A DNA stretch of 64,000 nt from Ulota crispa (GCA_963920765.1 OY987246.1:6636501-6700500); one strand, 5' to 3'. Positions 50,271 through 62,932 are shown, numbered from the stretch's first letter. The notes: generated by a model not told the origin, from the letters alone. A program made the numbers and translations.

Positions 50271-51441
50271 TTACATTTGCTAAGAATTACATGTTGTTCC
50301 ATTATCAAAATTGAATCACTTATGACATGAGACCTCCCATCTTGACCATCGCTTTAAATTTCATCCATTGTTTGAAGAGGACATGCATTTAGTAACATGA
50401 ATTTAACGTATTGTTACCTAATTGAAATTGCCAAAAACAAACAAATAAACCACTCTAAATTCAAAACCACCTAACAAAAAATTAGCTAGGTTTTTCTACA
50501 AAGCTTATTTATAGTATATTATAGTATAGGTATAGGAAATATCAGGTATATCCCCATGAAAGACAAGTTGAAAAACAGAAAAATGCCTAATTTTGGTAAA
50601 TGAAGCTAAAATTTATCCTCCAACGTTGATGTTAATACATTGGGGACTAGTATAGGCGGGATGCAAAGTAATTTGAGGCCCAACTATGCAAAACATTTTC
50701 CCCACAAGAAAATACTTTTTACTATTTATTTGTGCACTCCAATTTCAAAATTTTCCCATGCAATAAAACATTTGTCTTTGTTTACAAATCATTCCCTTGC
50801 ATTTTTTTCTATATCCATGGAGTTTTTTACCTGTGCAATAAATGAATGTCACTATTCTCTCACGCAGACCTACACAATTTTTTAATCCACGTAGTAGTTA
50901 TTCACACAATTCTTTTTACATATTTTTATCTTTTACCCATGCCATTTTGTTACATTTTTTGATATTTACACATGCATTGTTTTACACATACAATTTTTTA
51001 TGTGTACATTTTTTCTCAAGCGGGTTTTTACCCATGCAGAGTTTTACCTACATAGACTACCTACTCAAATTTTTTACCTGTGCGAGTTTTACCTACGCAA
51101 GTTTTATTTACCCATGGAGTAAAAGAATCGCCAGATTGGGTAAATCGTATTTTGTTATATATATAGATATATAGATGTTTGCTTCAGCAAGAAGGGTGAA
51201 GAAGAGCACATTGTGAATTATTCACAATGAAAGAAGTCATTAAATAAATACCCCTAGATGAGTCCACTATTTTTGTGTTATCGTGTGATGTGCTTAGTTT
51301 ATGCTTAATTTATGCTTAATTTATGGACATTCGTAACAGCTTTATTAGTGATGAATATTGGAAGCAAACACTTCTCTATTTTTCAAACCAAAATTCTTTA
51401 TTTCCACTTGAGAGATGTTGATCATCTCTTGAGACACACAT
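50271..51441. other. Gene-free interval with TTTTACCCATGC-type repeats
   Basis: From about 50880 to 51125, words such as TTTTTACCCATGCA, TTTTACCTACG and TTTTACCTGTGCGA recur loosely. They are the reverse complement of the unit in the 54979-55243 minisatellite. An AT repeat with TATAGATATATAGAT follows at 51155. Likely a transposon end region of unidentified type; long frames here are repeat-derived. Confidence 0.45.
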
Positions 51442-51771
51442 TAAGGTAGCCTGCTCATATTCCGTTAATGCTCTAATCCCGCTCACCTCCCCAAATGTAC
51501 CCTTTTGGTACATGTTTTATTCATAGCCTTTCAACAATGTACACGGAATGAACATTTGAGAGGTGAGCGGACTTAGAGCACCTATGATCTTTCCACTTCA
51601 AAATTTCATAACTAATTCCACAAAGTTCCATAAAATATGAAAACACTTGGGATAGATGCCAATTTCTCTTGTCTTTCAAGGAAAATTTACTGAAAATTAT
51701 TTCAAAAAGTTTCACCTCCCCAAAATTCAGTTTCAGCCCTTAGATGAACGGTTTACGAGCACACTACCTTA
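51442..51771 (-). mobile_element. Family D MITE, copy 4 (inverted)
   Basis: TAAGGTAGCCTGCTCATATT and the inverse GAGCACACTACCTTA enclose 330 bp, the reverse complement of the copy at 24237-24565. Confidence 0.88.
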
Positions 51772-53529
51772 CTGCTTCATCCAAAATTCTTATTTATTTT
51801 GCTTACATACAACAAGTAGAAATTATGAGCGTTCACACTATGACCTCCCACGTATTCCCTAGCAAAACCTCCTTGATACAATTCATGTCACGTAACACTA
51901 CATCAAATATTCTCATTAAGATATCTTTCAAATGAGGTTGCTTTGTTTGCACAAAAACTACTTAGGTGTAGAATGAACCACTTTCTCAACATATGAATGA
52001 CGCATGGGGGTTTGCCATAAAAATATTTTGTATGAAAGATTGTTTCATACTCCTATTTTAATCTAAAAATTACCAAAATTGAAACAGTAAAGTAAAATAC
52101 TCAATGTAGTGTGAATGTCAAGCTAATAACGTGGAGAAACCTAATGAGCATATTTGGTGTAGTGAGGGTGTGAATACAAGGAAGTAGAATGGCTAACCAA
52201 ATGCTTATTGAAGGCCAAAGGAAGTGAAATACCACAAAACAATTTGATGAATTTTTAGCTAGAAGTTGGAGTTTTTGTTGTTGTGTTGTACAAAGTAGCA
52301 TTCTAGTTATTTTCTTTAACAACCTACCTCAAATAGATGGTACTTAGTGATTTACTTGGGTGCCTTTAGCCCCATTGGACGGGATGGGTAGCATGTACAT
52401 TTTGATCTTGGTAGGCAAAATAAATCATGGTCTAATAGGATCCCAAAAATAAGACTTTTAATTTTGCAAGTATTTTCCTTCTATCTTTACACAAATTGAT
52501 TCAAAATTTTGCACAAAAAACATGAAGAACCCATTGACCAAGCTGGTCACATGGTTGAAGAATAGATAAAAATTGCTTTCTAAGCAAACTTGAATGTCTT
52601 TCATCCATTCTATGCAACTCTTATAATGAATTTTTGAAATCAATCATTGCCCACTAGTACACATGCACATGCTTTGCGTGAGTTAGAAATGTATGGGTAA
52701 TGCAACATTTAACTTTACAAAGAAATAACATCTCACAAATCAATTGGTCTAAAATCTAATCTTAATGTACTCCATAGAAAATATCTCATAACTTATTCAA
52801 AATCTAACCTTGATGCACTGTCATTTTGGTTCTTTTTCAAAACCAAAAGTAGTAATTGCCTCCATCACAATGCTACTTTTATATACTTTGCTAGGGGGCA
52901 ATTGGTGTTTTGTTGGTTTACTAAAACATGGTGGGAAGACGTTTGGTGTCCTATATTTGAGGCATCCTTTGTTTCAACTTCCACCAAAATTTTTTGTAAG
53001 ATTTTAAAAAGGGACATGGTGGAGGGTGCTTAGTATTCTATATATAAGGCATCTTTTATTACTTCAACTTTCACCACAAAAATCTAAAAAGTTCTAAAAA
53101 AGGGCACGGAATCAATGAGAGTTAAGCTCCCACTTAATAGTATAGATGTTGGCACTCTTTAGAATTAAAAGTGGCAAAGTATTGACAAGACCCAAGTATT
53201 ATATCACCAGCCAACAGTAACATCCACAATTGGGGGACACTAAAACCCTTTCATATATGTGTAATGGCCCTAATTCGTTTCTGGCAGTTCCTTTTTGGGA
53301 AAATCTTACCTCATTTGACAATTACTTTTTAAAGATTGAAAAAGCTGTGTAAAAAAAGGATGGAAGCGTCAAATCTCATTCAAAAAATATCAAGACAGTA
53401 TTAGTTAATTCTACAAATAAGCTTGCACACATGATAAATTCTATTCATTTTCCTTACTTGCATTGGCTTGATCAATGAAAATCAAATTGTTTGGGTTGCG
53501 TAGTAACATTGAGTTAAAAAACAAGTTTA
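51772..53529. other. Gene-free interval
   Basis: About 1.8 kb of AT-rich sequence without a recognised gene or complete element. A paired CACCAAAATTTT/AGGCATCYTTT motif occurs twice at about 52900-53100. Confidence 0.4.
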
Positions 53530-53531
53530 TA

Positions 53532-54113
53532 CTCCCTCTGTCCCATTGTAAAGCTCCAGAAAAAAATTTCATGAGGGATTAACTGTATTTTTAGTCATTA
53601 TGCTAGTGACAGATGCATTCTAGAATCAATATACCACCTACTAAATATCTGCAAAATCTCAAGTTTTAATGTTGCCGTGAAAACACCCAAATTCCATGCA
53701 AAAAGTATCATATTTATGTATTATTTGTGAAGGATGTCCGCTTCTCATTATTTTAGTCTTTGTACTAATGACACATGCATTTTAGAATCAATATACCATC
53801 TACCAAATGTGTGCAAAATCTCCAGCTTTGATGTTGCCGTTTGGACACCCAAATTCCATGCAAAAAGTACCATATTTGTACTAGTTGCTAGCTTCTCATT
53901 AATGATGATTTAAAGATTAGTAGCAACAATAGTACCTCATATGGGCAAGGCCAAGCTTGTTAAGAGAGGAATGCTCTCTAATTGCATAACTTGCCCCCAT
54001 GAGACCATTGGACATGACGAACGCTTTCTCAACAATTGGAATTAGCAAAAAGGAGCTTTTTAGTTGGACAAGAACTATGCCTAATTTGGAGCCTTATATT
54101 GGGACAGAGGGAG
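53532..54113. mobile_element. Stowaway-type (Tc1/mariner) MITE with internal duplication
   Basis: The ends CTCCCTCTGTCCCATTGTAA and the inverse TTGGGACAGAGGGAG are the classical Stowaway terminus, flanked by TA on both sides. Inside, a block of about 120 bp (GAATCAATATACCA, GTTGCCGT, CACCCAAATTCCATGCAAAA) is present twice, near 53610-53730 and 53770-53890. 582 bp, non-coding. Confidence 0.9.
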
Positions 54114-54860
54114 TAGTTTATTACAACATGTCTCCAGTTTAAAAAGTGCCACCCATTGTTAAGAAAAAGGTAACTGAGCTTTAAGGTAGTCGGCTTGTAA
54201 ACTGACCATCTAAGGGAAAGATGATGTTTGTACAAAAATCAAGTCTATTCAGTAGCTTGGAAATATTTTTGATAGATAGTTAAAGAAGAGAAAATTTTAT
54301 GGCCTTTTAAATTGATTTTTTTTGAGTTAATGTGAATAAACTACAATTTATCAAAGCAAAAGGTGCATAGGTATCTATTCTTGATCATAGGTGGTAGCAT
54401 TCATGATGCAAAGGTAGCTTGTAAATGGAGCACATTAGTCCTAAAAGCAACCACTACAAAGTCAAGAATTCTCCAATAAGGTTCTTAAAGAGTGCAAGCA
54501 CCCATTCCATATTCCAATGCTCAAATCATGATTGAGAACATGTTTTCATTTATTTTAGTATGACATATATCTATATTTTATTGAAGGAAAAAAATCAACA
54601 CAATCATGACCAATAAGCACACTTAATGGTAGTTCATGTCACTCTCTTAGGATTCTAAAATTGAGCATGCACAAATACAATTTCTTAACATAAAAAAATA
54701 TGAACCATTTAAGAACCGTTGTGCACTGTTTTTGTGACCCACCATGATCGGTTTAAAATAACCAAATGCTTTTAGAGCCAACTACCTTAGCAACTAACAT
54801 ATCACCTCTCCCAACTTCATATAGTTTTCCAAGTGCCTAGCAATGATGTTGCATATCTAT

Positions 54861-54949
54861 CTATACATATAAATGAATATAATAGATTAGGCTGTCTATC
54901 CGTCTGTATTAGTTGCAGCGACAGACAGCCTAATCTATTATATGTATAG
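54861..54949. repeat. Short hairpin
   Basis: CTATACATATAAATGAATATAA...AGATTAGGCTGTC pairs with GACAGCCTAATCTATTATATGTATAG; about 35 bp arms directly upstream of the 50-bp minisatellite. Confidence 0.75.
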
Positions 54950-54978
54950 ACTTAGTGCATGCCATCCTTTTATCCTAT

Positions 54979-55243
54979 GGGTAAAAAAACTTGTGTGGGT
55001 CAAATCTTGTGCAGGTAAAAACCTGCGTGGGTAAAAAAACTTGTGTGGGTCAAATCTTGTGCAGGTAAAAACCTGCGTGGGTAAAAAAACTTGTGTGGGT
55101 CAAATCTTGTGCAGGTAAAAACCTGCGTGGGTAAAAAAACTTGTGTGGGTCAAATCTTGTGCAGGTAAAAACCTGCGTGGGTAAAAAAACTTGTGTGGGT
55201 CAAATCTTGTGCAGGTAAAAACCTGCGTGGGTAAAAAAACTTG
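54979..55243. repeat. 50-bp tandem repeat (five identical units)
   Basis: A unit running GGGTAAAAAAACTTGTGTGG, GTCAAATCTTGTGCAGG, TAAAAACCTGCGT is repeated exactly every 50 bp five times, then breaks up into AGGTGG/GTGGGTAAAA variants to about 55390. The units are identical, implying recent expansion. There are no distinct spacers. Confidence 0.95.
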
Positions 55244-55981
55244 CAGGTGGAAAAATTTAAGTGGGTAAAATACTTGCATGGGTAAAAAATGACATGCGTA
55301 AAAAATCAAAAATGTCAAATAATTGTGTGGGTAATTTTTTTTTTTTTTGCTTGAAACGATTATTACGTGGATAAAAATTTGTGTAGGTAAAAAAAAATGT
55401 GTAAGAAAACAGTGATCATGGTCCTTTTATTATGTAGGTATAAAAAAAATAGTTTAATGCAATGGAATGTTTGCTAAACAAAAACAAATATTTTACTACA
55501 GGGTAAAGTTTGAAATTGAAGTGCTTAGATAAAAAGTAACAGTTATTTTCTTGCAGGAGAAATGGAATTTCAAATTTGAACGTCTACTTGGTAATTATTT
55601 AGAGTGTAATTCAATTTTGTGAATCAAGTAATTGTGAAAAGAGGATAGATTAGTCAATTATGGTGGAAGTGAGTTCTAGGGTTTAAGAGGTTTAGAGGAG
55701 CAATGGAGACTAAATTGTCTATAGAGAGCACACATAGAGTGCGAATGAAGATCAAGCTGACGAGAATATGTAACACTTTGCCCTTTACCTAATGCAAAGT
55801 GTGTGACACTATTTTTATCAAATTTTCTCAAATTTAATGTTAATTTTTTTGCATATTTATAGTAGGCATCAATTTATAGTACTTGACATAGTTGACACTA
55901 TGAGATTAATTTTGCCATTAAATTTTCCAAAGTGTGTCCATAGGACACACGGGTTACACTATTATTTGTATAATAACTACA

Positions 55982-57133
55982 TTAACCCCTAAAGGATGGT
56001 TGACCCTTTAGGGGGGGGGGCAAATGGGATATTGGGCATGTACTTATAACTAAACAACTTTGTGCGATTTTATGAAACTTTTATGGAAGATGGAGAATTC
56101 AAAGATTTGCATGGGTATCTAATTTTTTATTTGTTTCAACATATATTGAAGAAGTTATACATGAATTTTTGGAAAACAAGGGAGGGGGGCAATCCAAAAA
56201 CTTCTTTAACCCCTAAAGGACCGGCAACTGTCCCCTTGAGGGACAAATGGACCTTGGGCATGTACCTATGACTACATCAATTTTTATAAATTTTTGAAAT
56301 CTTTGAGGTTTGTGGGGAATTCAAAGATGTATGCATCTAATTTTTTCTTCATTCAAAGATTTATCGAAGAAGTTATGCATGAATTTTTGAAAAATAGGGG
56401 AGGGCAAGCAATTTGAAGAGCCCAAAAAACTTCTTTAAAAATTGCATTTAAAAAAATCTGAAATTGATTCTTTGGGTTTTTATATATGTGATAAGCTTTG
56501 AATCATTCAATTATGATTGATGAGTGAGAAGTTTTAGTTTGCAAGTAGGTATGGGACTTCCAAACCTCCATTCCTTTTGCCCCTTGTAAAATTTGGTGCT
56601 TTGCTTTTTTTTTGATTTTTTTTTCCCAAGTTGTAGTAGACTAAGATTCCTTGGTTTTTGCCCTTTGGGTCAAAGTAATTCATGTTTCTCAATTTTACAT
56701 AAATCCTCCAATCTTGCCTAGTGTATACAAAAATTTCATGGCCTTATGGCATTGCAAGATTTTACAAAGTATGATTCACACCTCCAATTCATTTGAAAAT
56801 TCTTCCACACTTACCTAACTTGGTCTTCTACATGGAAAAAATAAACCTCAACTTTGCGTAGAGCAATTTTTTTGATATTGGAGCAATCAAAGGCTTCTAA
56901 AACTTTTGGGTAGTAGGGAAAAAACTTTTTGTTTCACTTCAGATGTCAATATCTCACTCTTCTACATCTAGAATGAGCTGATTTTTTTCCTACTAGTATC
57001 TCCCATAGTCTAGGGCAAGATCCTATAGTTGAATTTTCAAAAAAATCTTTTTGCCTACCTTTGTACTCATTCCCCCTAAAGTGGCAGTTTCAAGGACTTT
57101 CACAGAAAAAGGGCTTGGTCCTTTAGGGGTTAA
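55982..57133. mobile_element. Two family B-type TTAA elements, one inserted in the other
   Basis: An outer copy starts TTAACCCCTAAAGGATGG at 55982 and runs to CCAAAAACTTCT at 56205. A second element, from TTAACCCCTAAAGGACCGG (56206) to GGTCCTTTAGGGGTTAA (57133), begins exactly where other B copies read CTTCTTTAAAA. So the second used that TTAA as its target. Little of the outer element remains beyond 57133. Confidence 0.8.
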
Positions 57134-58399
57134 TACAGATCTTTGAACTAATACTATAAGCGGGATCTAGAGTTGAAAAACAAAGCCAAAGTTGCAACTT
57201 CTATGCCAAGTTGTAGTTTCAATTTAACCTCTACATGCCCGAGGCACCAAATTTTAGTATTTTTCACACCTAAATTTGATGCCATAGATATTTAGGAGCT
57301 AATAATGTTTTACTTGTGGTCCATACTTATGGCCCTTTCACACCTAGTGTTATGGAGCAAACTAGAGAGTCAAAAAGGGGTGCTATGAGCCTTAGCATTC
57401 ACACTTGGAGTACTATGAAGCACTAAAAATGACTTGGAGTCCACAGTGGCATCTTTTAACACTCACAATTGTTGGGTGTTAGCAACAGTGTTATGGTATT
57501 GTAACAACTTACAAAAACATAGATTTTAGGATTGTTGAGGGAGTGTTATGGAGGTGGGGAGGTGTCACACGGTTAAATTAGCTGTTAACATTGCTATTGC
57601 ATTATGTAAAACTCTTGTGTGAACCTAAAACAAAAATCTCTCAAAACATTTAGTTTCAAAAACAAAGCCGTGTGAATACAAATTGGGTTTTTTAAGCCCA
57701 CCAATACTACATTGAATATTGTTTTTAGATTGCCCCACACTAATTTCTCGACATTTCACACTATTTAAATATTTATAGCTGCTACAATATTTTTCATCAA
57801 AAATTGCTATAGCAAACCATTTTTAGAGGGCCTATCAACAACAATGAAGTTGAAAAAAGACAAACTAGTGACTTCCAAGTCATAAACCATGTGAAATCTA
57901 AATATTTAGTGAGTTGCATAGGCTTCCAAGTGACCAAGTGATGAGTCATGAGGTAGCTCACCAAAGTAAGGCAACCTAATTTTCAAAACAACCAAAATGC
58001 AATATTCAGTGTAGTGTGTAGTACTGCATTTTCCATAGTGCGGGGTGCAAAAGGAGCTTTACTATAATATCAAAAATATTGGCCATATATAGTAGGTGCG
58101 ATAGAATAGTGGAAACTGAAGGCTATGATACAGATATCAATTCCCACTTATAAAACACACAATTATGTAAAAAAATAACATGAACTTCTCGCCTCAGAAT
58201 CCCTTGATTAAAAACAGGCAAAAGCTCCGCAATAATTTCTATTTCCGATGCTAATATTAGGAAGCCAGTCAAAAGAATTGAACGAGGAGAACGGGTTTTA
58301 AACTTTTTAAACTTTAGACTTTAGACTTTATACCAAATTTTCCACTCTTTCCAGGGGCCCAAGCAATTGAAAGCTGCTCCATTGCAAGAAAACGCTGCT
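57134..58399. other. Gene-free interval with possible TTTCACAC-ended repeat
   Basis: TTATGGCCCTTTCACACCTA (57329) resembles a MITE terminus; no clear partner was found. TTAACCTCTACATGCCCGAG (57234) is another TTAA-type end without a partner. AAACTTTAGACTTTAGACTT lies at 58302-58327. Confidence 0.4.
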
Positions 58400-58678
58400 G
58401 GTGTACTGAATCCTTGGTCGGTCCGGACTCCGAAACTAGTCCCCGAGAGTGTCCGCCAGGATCGTCTCGCACCTCCTGAACCAGAAACCGACTGAGATTG
58501 ACAGCGCACACCTCTCCCCAGGCAGAAATTCAAACAAAAAAAATCCAGGTCGGAACTCGGACCTTTTTCTTGTCTTGGAAAGGGGGGTGGAGGAGCAGGA
58601 AGGCCATTCCCTCGACACCGAAATTCAAGCACGGAGAGTTGAGCGCTGCACTTTTCCGAAGTGACGTCGTGATTTACG
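58400..58678. promoter_or_regulatory. GC-richer island, candidate promoter/5' UTR of HMA gene
   Basis: CpG-containing, GC-rich sequence stands out from the AT-rich surroundings and includes GTGACGTCGTGA (58661), a bZIP/TGACG-type site. It ends at ATGCCTGAG, followed by GTGCGC. It is the only such island upstream of the HMA exons. A 149-codon minus frame crosses it but has no family features. Confidence 0.4.
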
Positions 58679-61600
58679 ATGCCTGAGGTGCGCCCTTCTA
58701 CCGCATATGTCCCCCTCTGGTAATAAAAATACCTTCCTCTTCTTAGCAAAAATGTTTTGAATGAATTCAAACTTTACTTTACAACAGATTTGTTTTTGCT
58801 AATTCCATTCTTAGCTTTACTCTTTTTATTATATGGTAGGAGCATCCCGCACTAATAGTGTACCTAATGACGTCACTCTCTACACAAGGTGGTCATTGTA
58901 GGACTTAAAATCTAGATAGATCATTGATAGCTTATTGCTGTTAACCAAAATGATAAGCTATTTATGAATAACTTAGATTTAAGTTCTAAAATGACTACCT
59001 TGCGTAGAGAATGACACCATTAAATACACTATTGATATTGGGTTGCTCCTACCTTAACTACACTATGGTCAGCAGTAGCTACGCTTGCCTGAGCTTTCAT
59101 TCTTGAACTTCAAGCTTTGTGAGGGAATGTGTAATTATACCCTGATTTTTGCTTGAATTAGTAGTTAGGGTTCAGATATGTTGCAGCTTTATTTCAAAAA
59201 TGTTACACCACTTGAAAAAAGTATTTTAGACGCATGGACATGGAAACCACAAGGGCAGTTCAAATCCTAAGCCACAATATCTGCAAGTTTGAGAGATAGC
59301 ATGATATTCTTTCATGGTATTTTCTCTTGTAATGGCCAATAGTAGGTAGGACTTATGACGACATGGTTTATTAGGATTGACTCCAAGTAGCCAAATTATC
59401 AGATGTAATCATTGATCATTGTGATGAGATGCATTATTAATTGGCATGATACAATCACCCCCATGTCTCAGTTTGTGTTATTGTTCAGTTACAAACTATT
59501 ATGATCACAACGTGAGCCAGTTTAGTTTGACATTGAGCTGCTACCTCTCTCTTGTTGCTTTGCAGATTGAGAGCAGCTCAATTACATGCTAGGTTGGCTC
59601 AAATTGTGACCGTTACGTAGTCCGTAGCATTGTTCAGGAAGTTTTTTGGATTTCACCAACTAAAATTTGGCAGTTTTCGTATTCAACAGGTTAGATATGT
59701 TTCTAATTTTACAATGTAATATATTATATATGGATGTTTTGTAAAATCTAACTGGTTTTTCTTTCTAACAATTTCAAAATGCAACTGGTTTTATTTTTGA
59801 TTCACCAACTAATTTTGAACTAGCCGCCTGATTTTTCCAACACAATGATCCATAGCAACCAACATCACAAATTTTTGACAACATGATTTGCTAGGATCGG
59901 TTCTAAGTAACTAGACTATCAACCATAACCATTGCCCTATGTGAAGAGATGCATACATGATTGGTATAATGAATTGCCATATGTCTCACTTCCTATCAAT
60001 GGTTTAATACAAATGATAACGACCACAACATGAGTCAACTTGATTTGAAAATTGAGCTCCACACCTACTTCTCTTGTTGCTCCGCAATTTTAGAATAGCT
60101 CAATTACAAATCGTATAGGCTCACATTGTGAGCTTTACCTAGTTTGTAAGAATGGCTATGAGCAAGGCAAGCCTCTGAGTTAAGACTTCAAGTCTCACAA
60201 AGTGCAACTAGACCTACCCATTTTGCGAAATTGGCATATGTATCCAGCTTCTAAATACAGCATTTCATATGATCAAATAGCCAAATAGTTAATATGTAAA
60301 AAAAGCCCTAGATTCTTCTCTACCATAGTCAGAGTCTACACTTGCCTACACTAAACATTGCGTTTAGGTTGACCCACACTAACTTTCTTGACATTTGACA
60401 CTATTAGAATATTTATTAGTGATTACTACAATAAACACATTTTAAAAGTCTTGACAACAACAATAATGTTGTGGGAAACCAAAATTAATGGCGTGTATGA
60501 TGTAAATCATGTGAAATCTTAGAATTTAGTTGCAAGTATCTCCAAGTAACCTAACAATGAGTCATGAGGTAACTTTTTAGGTTAAGGCAACCTAATTGTG
60601 AAGGCAACCTAAACGCAATATTTAGTGTAGAGAGTTTAGAAGTAGAGGGAAGTGACTATAATCCTCCCTCAATCCAGAGCTTGTGTTTGAGTTTTGAAGC
60701 AAATTTCTCTGCTTTTGCTTCTTGTAGCTTCATCAAAGGCATGCGGTCATCTTTTCAAGTGCTGCAATTGAACCATTAACCCTTGAGCGCCCACATGCTA
60801 GAATGTGGCCTCTCCATATTTGACAATTTGTTGTCTTTGACCATTATAATCTTTTGATTCATGCAACAAAAACTTACCAAATTTTTATACATATGCGGAC
60901 CTTAAGCCTCGTGCAATATCAACGGCTAACTCTTCTAGATGTTGTTTTTGAACTTCTGGTGCCAAATTGTTTGCAATGAGGTCTACCACTACACGAATTG
61001 GACTCGGTGCTTAGGGGTTAAGCATTTCTTAGTTCATTACCGCCAGTAACTTGGTTTGGGGTTTAGAGTCGGTTTGTGTCTTAATACAAAGTTGGAGGTG
61101 TAAGTTAGAGTGAGGATATTAAAGTATGTGCATCCTTGTAAGCTAAACAAGCCCTCAATACCACTTGGTGTGGCCGCTCAGCTTGGTGTACCTCACCACA
61201 GATGCACCAACGCCCTATACAAGCCAAAGCTCCCTCAATTATAGTTTGAACACTAGAATGTTCAAGGTTTGATGAATCATTAGCTCTCCCAAATTCAAAA
61301 CAATTGAAACTTGTTGATTGGTTGACACAAGAGACACACAAGAAAAACTCCACACTTGTACTCTTTGATACGCTCTCACTACTTGCGTGTACTTGCTTGA
61401 GGGCAAGGGTGGAGCATTCAAGATTTGAGCGAGCCCGTCATGCTGAATGCACCCTGGATACCTGCTTTTGAGTGCTCCAAGTAGCGTGCAAGGGTGCGGA
61501 TGCTCTTGGGCATTTGGATTCTGCACTAGGGTCTGTATGTTGATGTTGAAAGGCACCGCTGCTTTTTGTATAAGGTTTTGTCACAAGGTAGGTTTCTGCA

Positions 61601-62932
61601 CTTGGGGTAACTTATGATTATTATTAACTCTCTTGTGTAAGCAGGTGGTGGAGCTCTATGTGGTTATGTACTGTGAAGCCTGCGCAACTTCAGTGAAGAA
61701 AGCTGTCAAAAGAATTCCTGGTAACCCCTGTTTTCCTTATAGAGCAGTGATTTCAAGTTTCAATTGCAAAGGATTGTCTGAAACGCATTGTTTGCAGGTG
61801 TGGAGTCGTACAAAGTAGACTACAAAGGACAGAAGGTGACAATCGTGGGAAACGTGGACCCGGAGGATGTTTTGCGACGCGTTCGGAGGACAGGCAGGCA
61901 AGTCACGCTCATAGTCACGACTGCCGAGCCCACGATGGAGGCGAAGAAAGGCGACACAAACGAGGAGAAGAAAGAAGTGGAAAAGGAGGAGACGAACGTA
62001 AAGGAGAAGAAGGAGGTCCAAGTGGAGGAAATTACAAGCGAGGGGACCAAAGTCGTGGACACCAAAAAGGTAAACCCTTTCTTTTGCATCAAAGCTGTGA
62101 TGCAAGAGCCATTTTAAGGTTTGGTGTGCTTTTAGAGGCTGTCTGTTTAAGGTTTCGCTTCAAAGGCTACATTGAGAATGACAATAAAACCTACGAATCC
62201 CTTTGTAGGCTACAATGGAGGTTAACTGAACGTAATTGATCTTCTCCTGGATATCAAAATCTGGAGATAAGAATCCTTGAGAATCGAAAGGAGAGATATG
62301 TGATCTCCAATAAAATTTTGAGAATATGAAAGTGAATGAGTGGTAAGCTACATGAGGATAAAGTTGATTAGGTTGATATAGAGCAATTTATTGACATCAG
62401 AAGTCCAGGAATCGGCTACGATGAGGATTAGGGTTTTAGGGTTTAGGGTCTTAGGGTTTAAGGATGATCTAGAGTAGAAGGCATGGAGAACACACCAGGC
62501 TACAAAGAACCACCACAACGGAAGACCCATGAGCTTCTCGAAACACACAAGAAACATCTTGACATACTTTTTAGTGAATCCAATTTGAACCCCTGGATAG
62601 TTCACTCACAATCTAATATTACTGCTTAAGACACGAGAAAGATTAGGGCATGGTTGGTTATTTTTCAGCAGAGTGCAATGAGAGCTGACGATGGTTGCCT
62701 TGGATGTCGGTGCCAGGAGGTGAAGACAGAAGGAGTGGTGAAAGTGGTGGAAACGAAAGAGGAAGAGAAGAAAGAGGAGCCGAAAGCAGAGGAAAAGAAA
62801 GACGAGGTCAAAGCTGAATCCAAAAGAGAGAAAGTCCTGAAAAGAGAGCCGGAGAGGCCCAAGGAGCCTGAGTGGGTTCAAATGTTCGTCACTGCGCCCT
62901 ATTACACTCTCCCCAGCAGATTCTACAATTGA
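58679..62932 (+). CDS. HMA-domain metal-binding protein (HIPP/HPP-like, no prenylation motif)
   Basis: Firm coding exons are 61645-61720, 61798-62069 and 62717-62932, with good GT-AG sites and matching phases. A first exon 58679-58687 (ATG CCT GAG, then GT) is inferred because the next exon opens in phase 0 without an ATG; this would give 190 residues. The HMA fold is clear: ELYVVMYCEACATSVKKAVK carries the MxCxxC metal site, then ESYKVDYKGQKVTIVGNVDP and VLRRVRRTGRQVTLI. The intron after Gly of RIPG is at the place typical of plant HIPP genes. The C-terminal half is a Lys/Glu-rich, probably disordered or helical tail ending PYYTLPSRFYN. There is no CaaX box, so farnesylation is not expected. 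Known roles of the family are heavy-metal binding and stress responses; the substrate cannot be told. The start exon is uncertain (about 0.3). Confidence 0.8.
58832..59055. mobile_element. Palindromic MITE with TAxGGTAGGAGCA ends
   Basis: TATGGTAGGAGCATCC and the inverse GGTTGCTCCTACCTTA bound 224 bp. Arms with AAGGTGGTCATTGTAGGACTT and TGATAGCTTAT-type words are inverted copies. It lies in the presumed first intron of the HMA gene. Confidence 0.75.
60776..61021. mobile_element. Short TTAA-flanked MITE
   Basis: TTAACCCTTGAGCGCCCACA at the left; the right end read inward is TTAACCCCTAAGCACCGAG. 246 bp, non-coding, in the presumed first intron of the HMA gene, 620 bp before the metal-site exon. 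Confidence 0.8.
62428..62462. repeat. Telomere-like repeat (TTTAGGG-type)
   Basis: Four imperfect TTAGGGTTT units stand in the last intron of the HMA gene (62070-62716). Confidence 0.75.

Noticed and set aside
53532-54113. Possible TTAA-type element
   Set aside because: The ends are CTCCCTCTGTCCCA with TA sites, the Stowaway pattern, so it is not part of the TTAA group.
54979-55243. Regular repeats that could suggest a CRISPR array
   Set aside because: The 50-bp units are contiguous and identical with no unique spacers, and this is plant nuclear DNA.
58321-58770. 149-codon minus-strand frame
   Set aside because: It crosses a GC-rich island, has no recognisable domain, and is better explained by few stop codons in GC-rich sequence upstream of the HMA gene.
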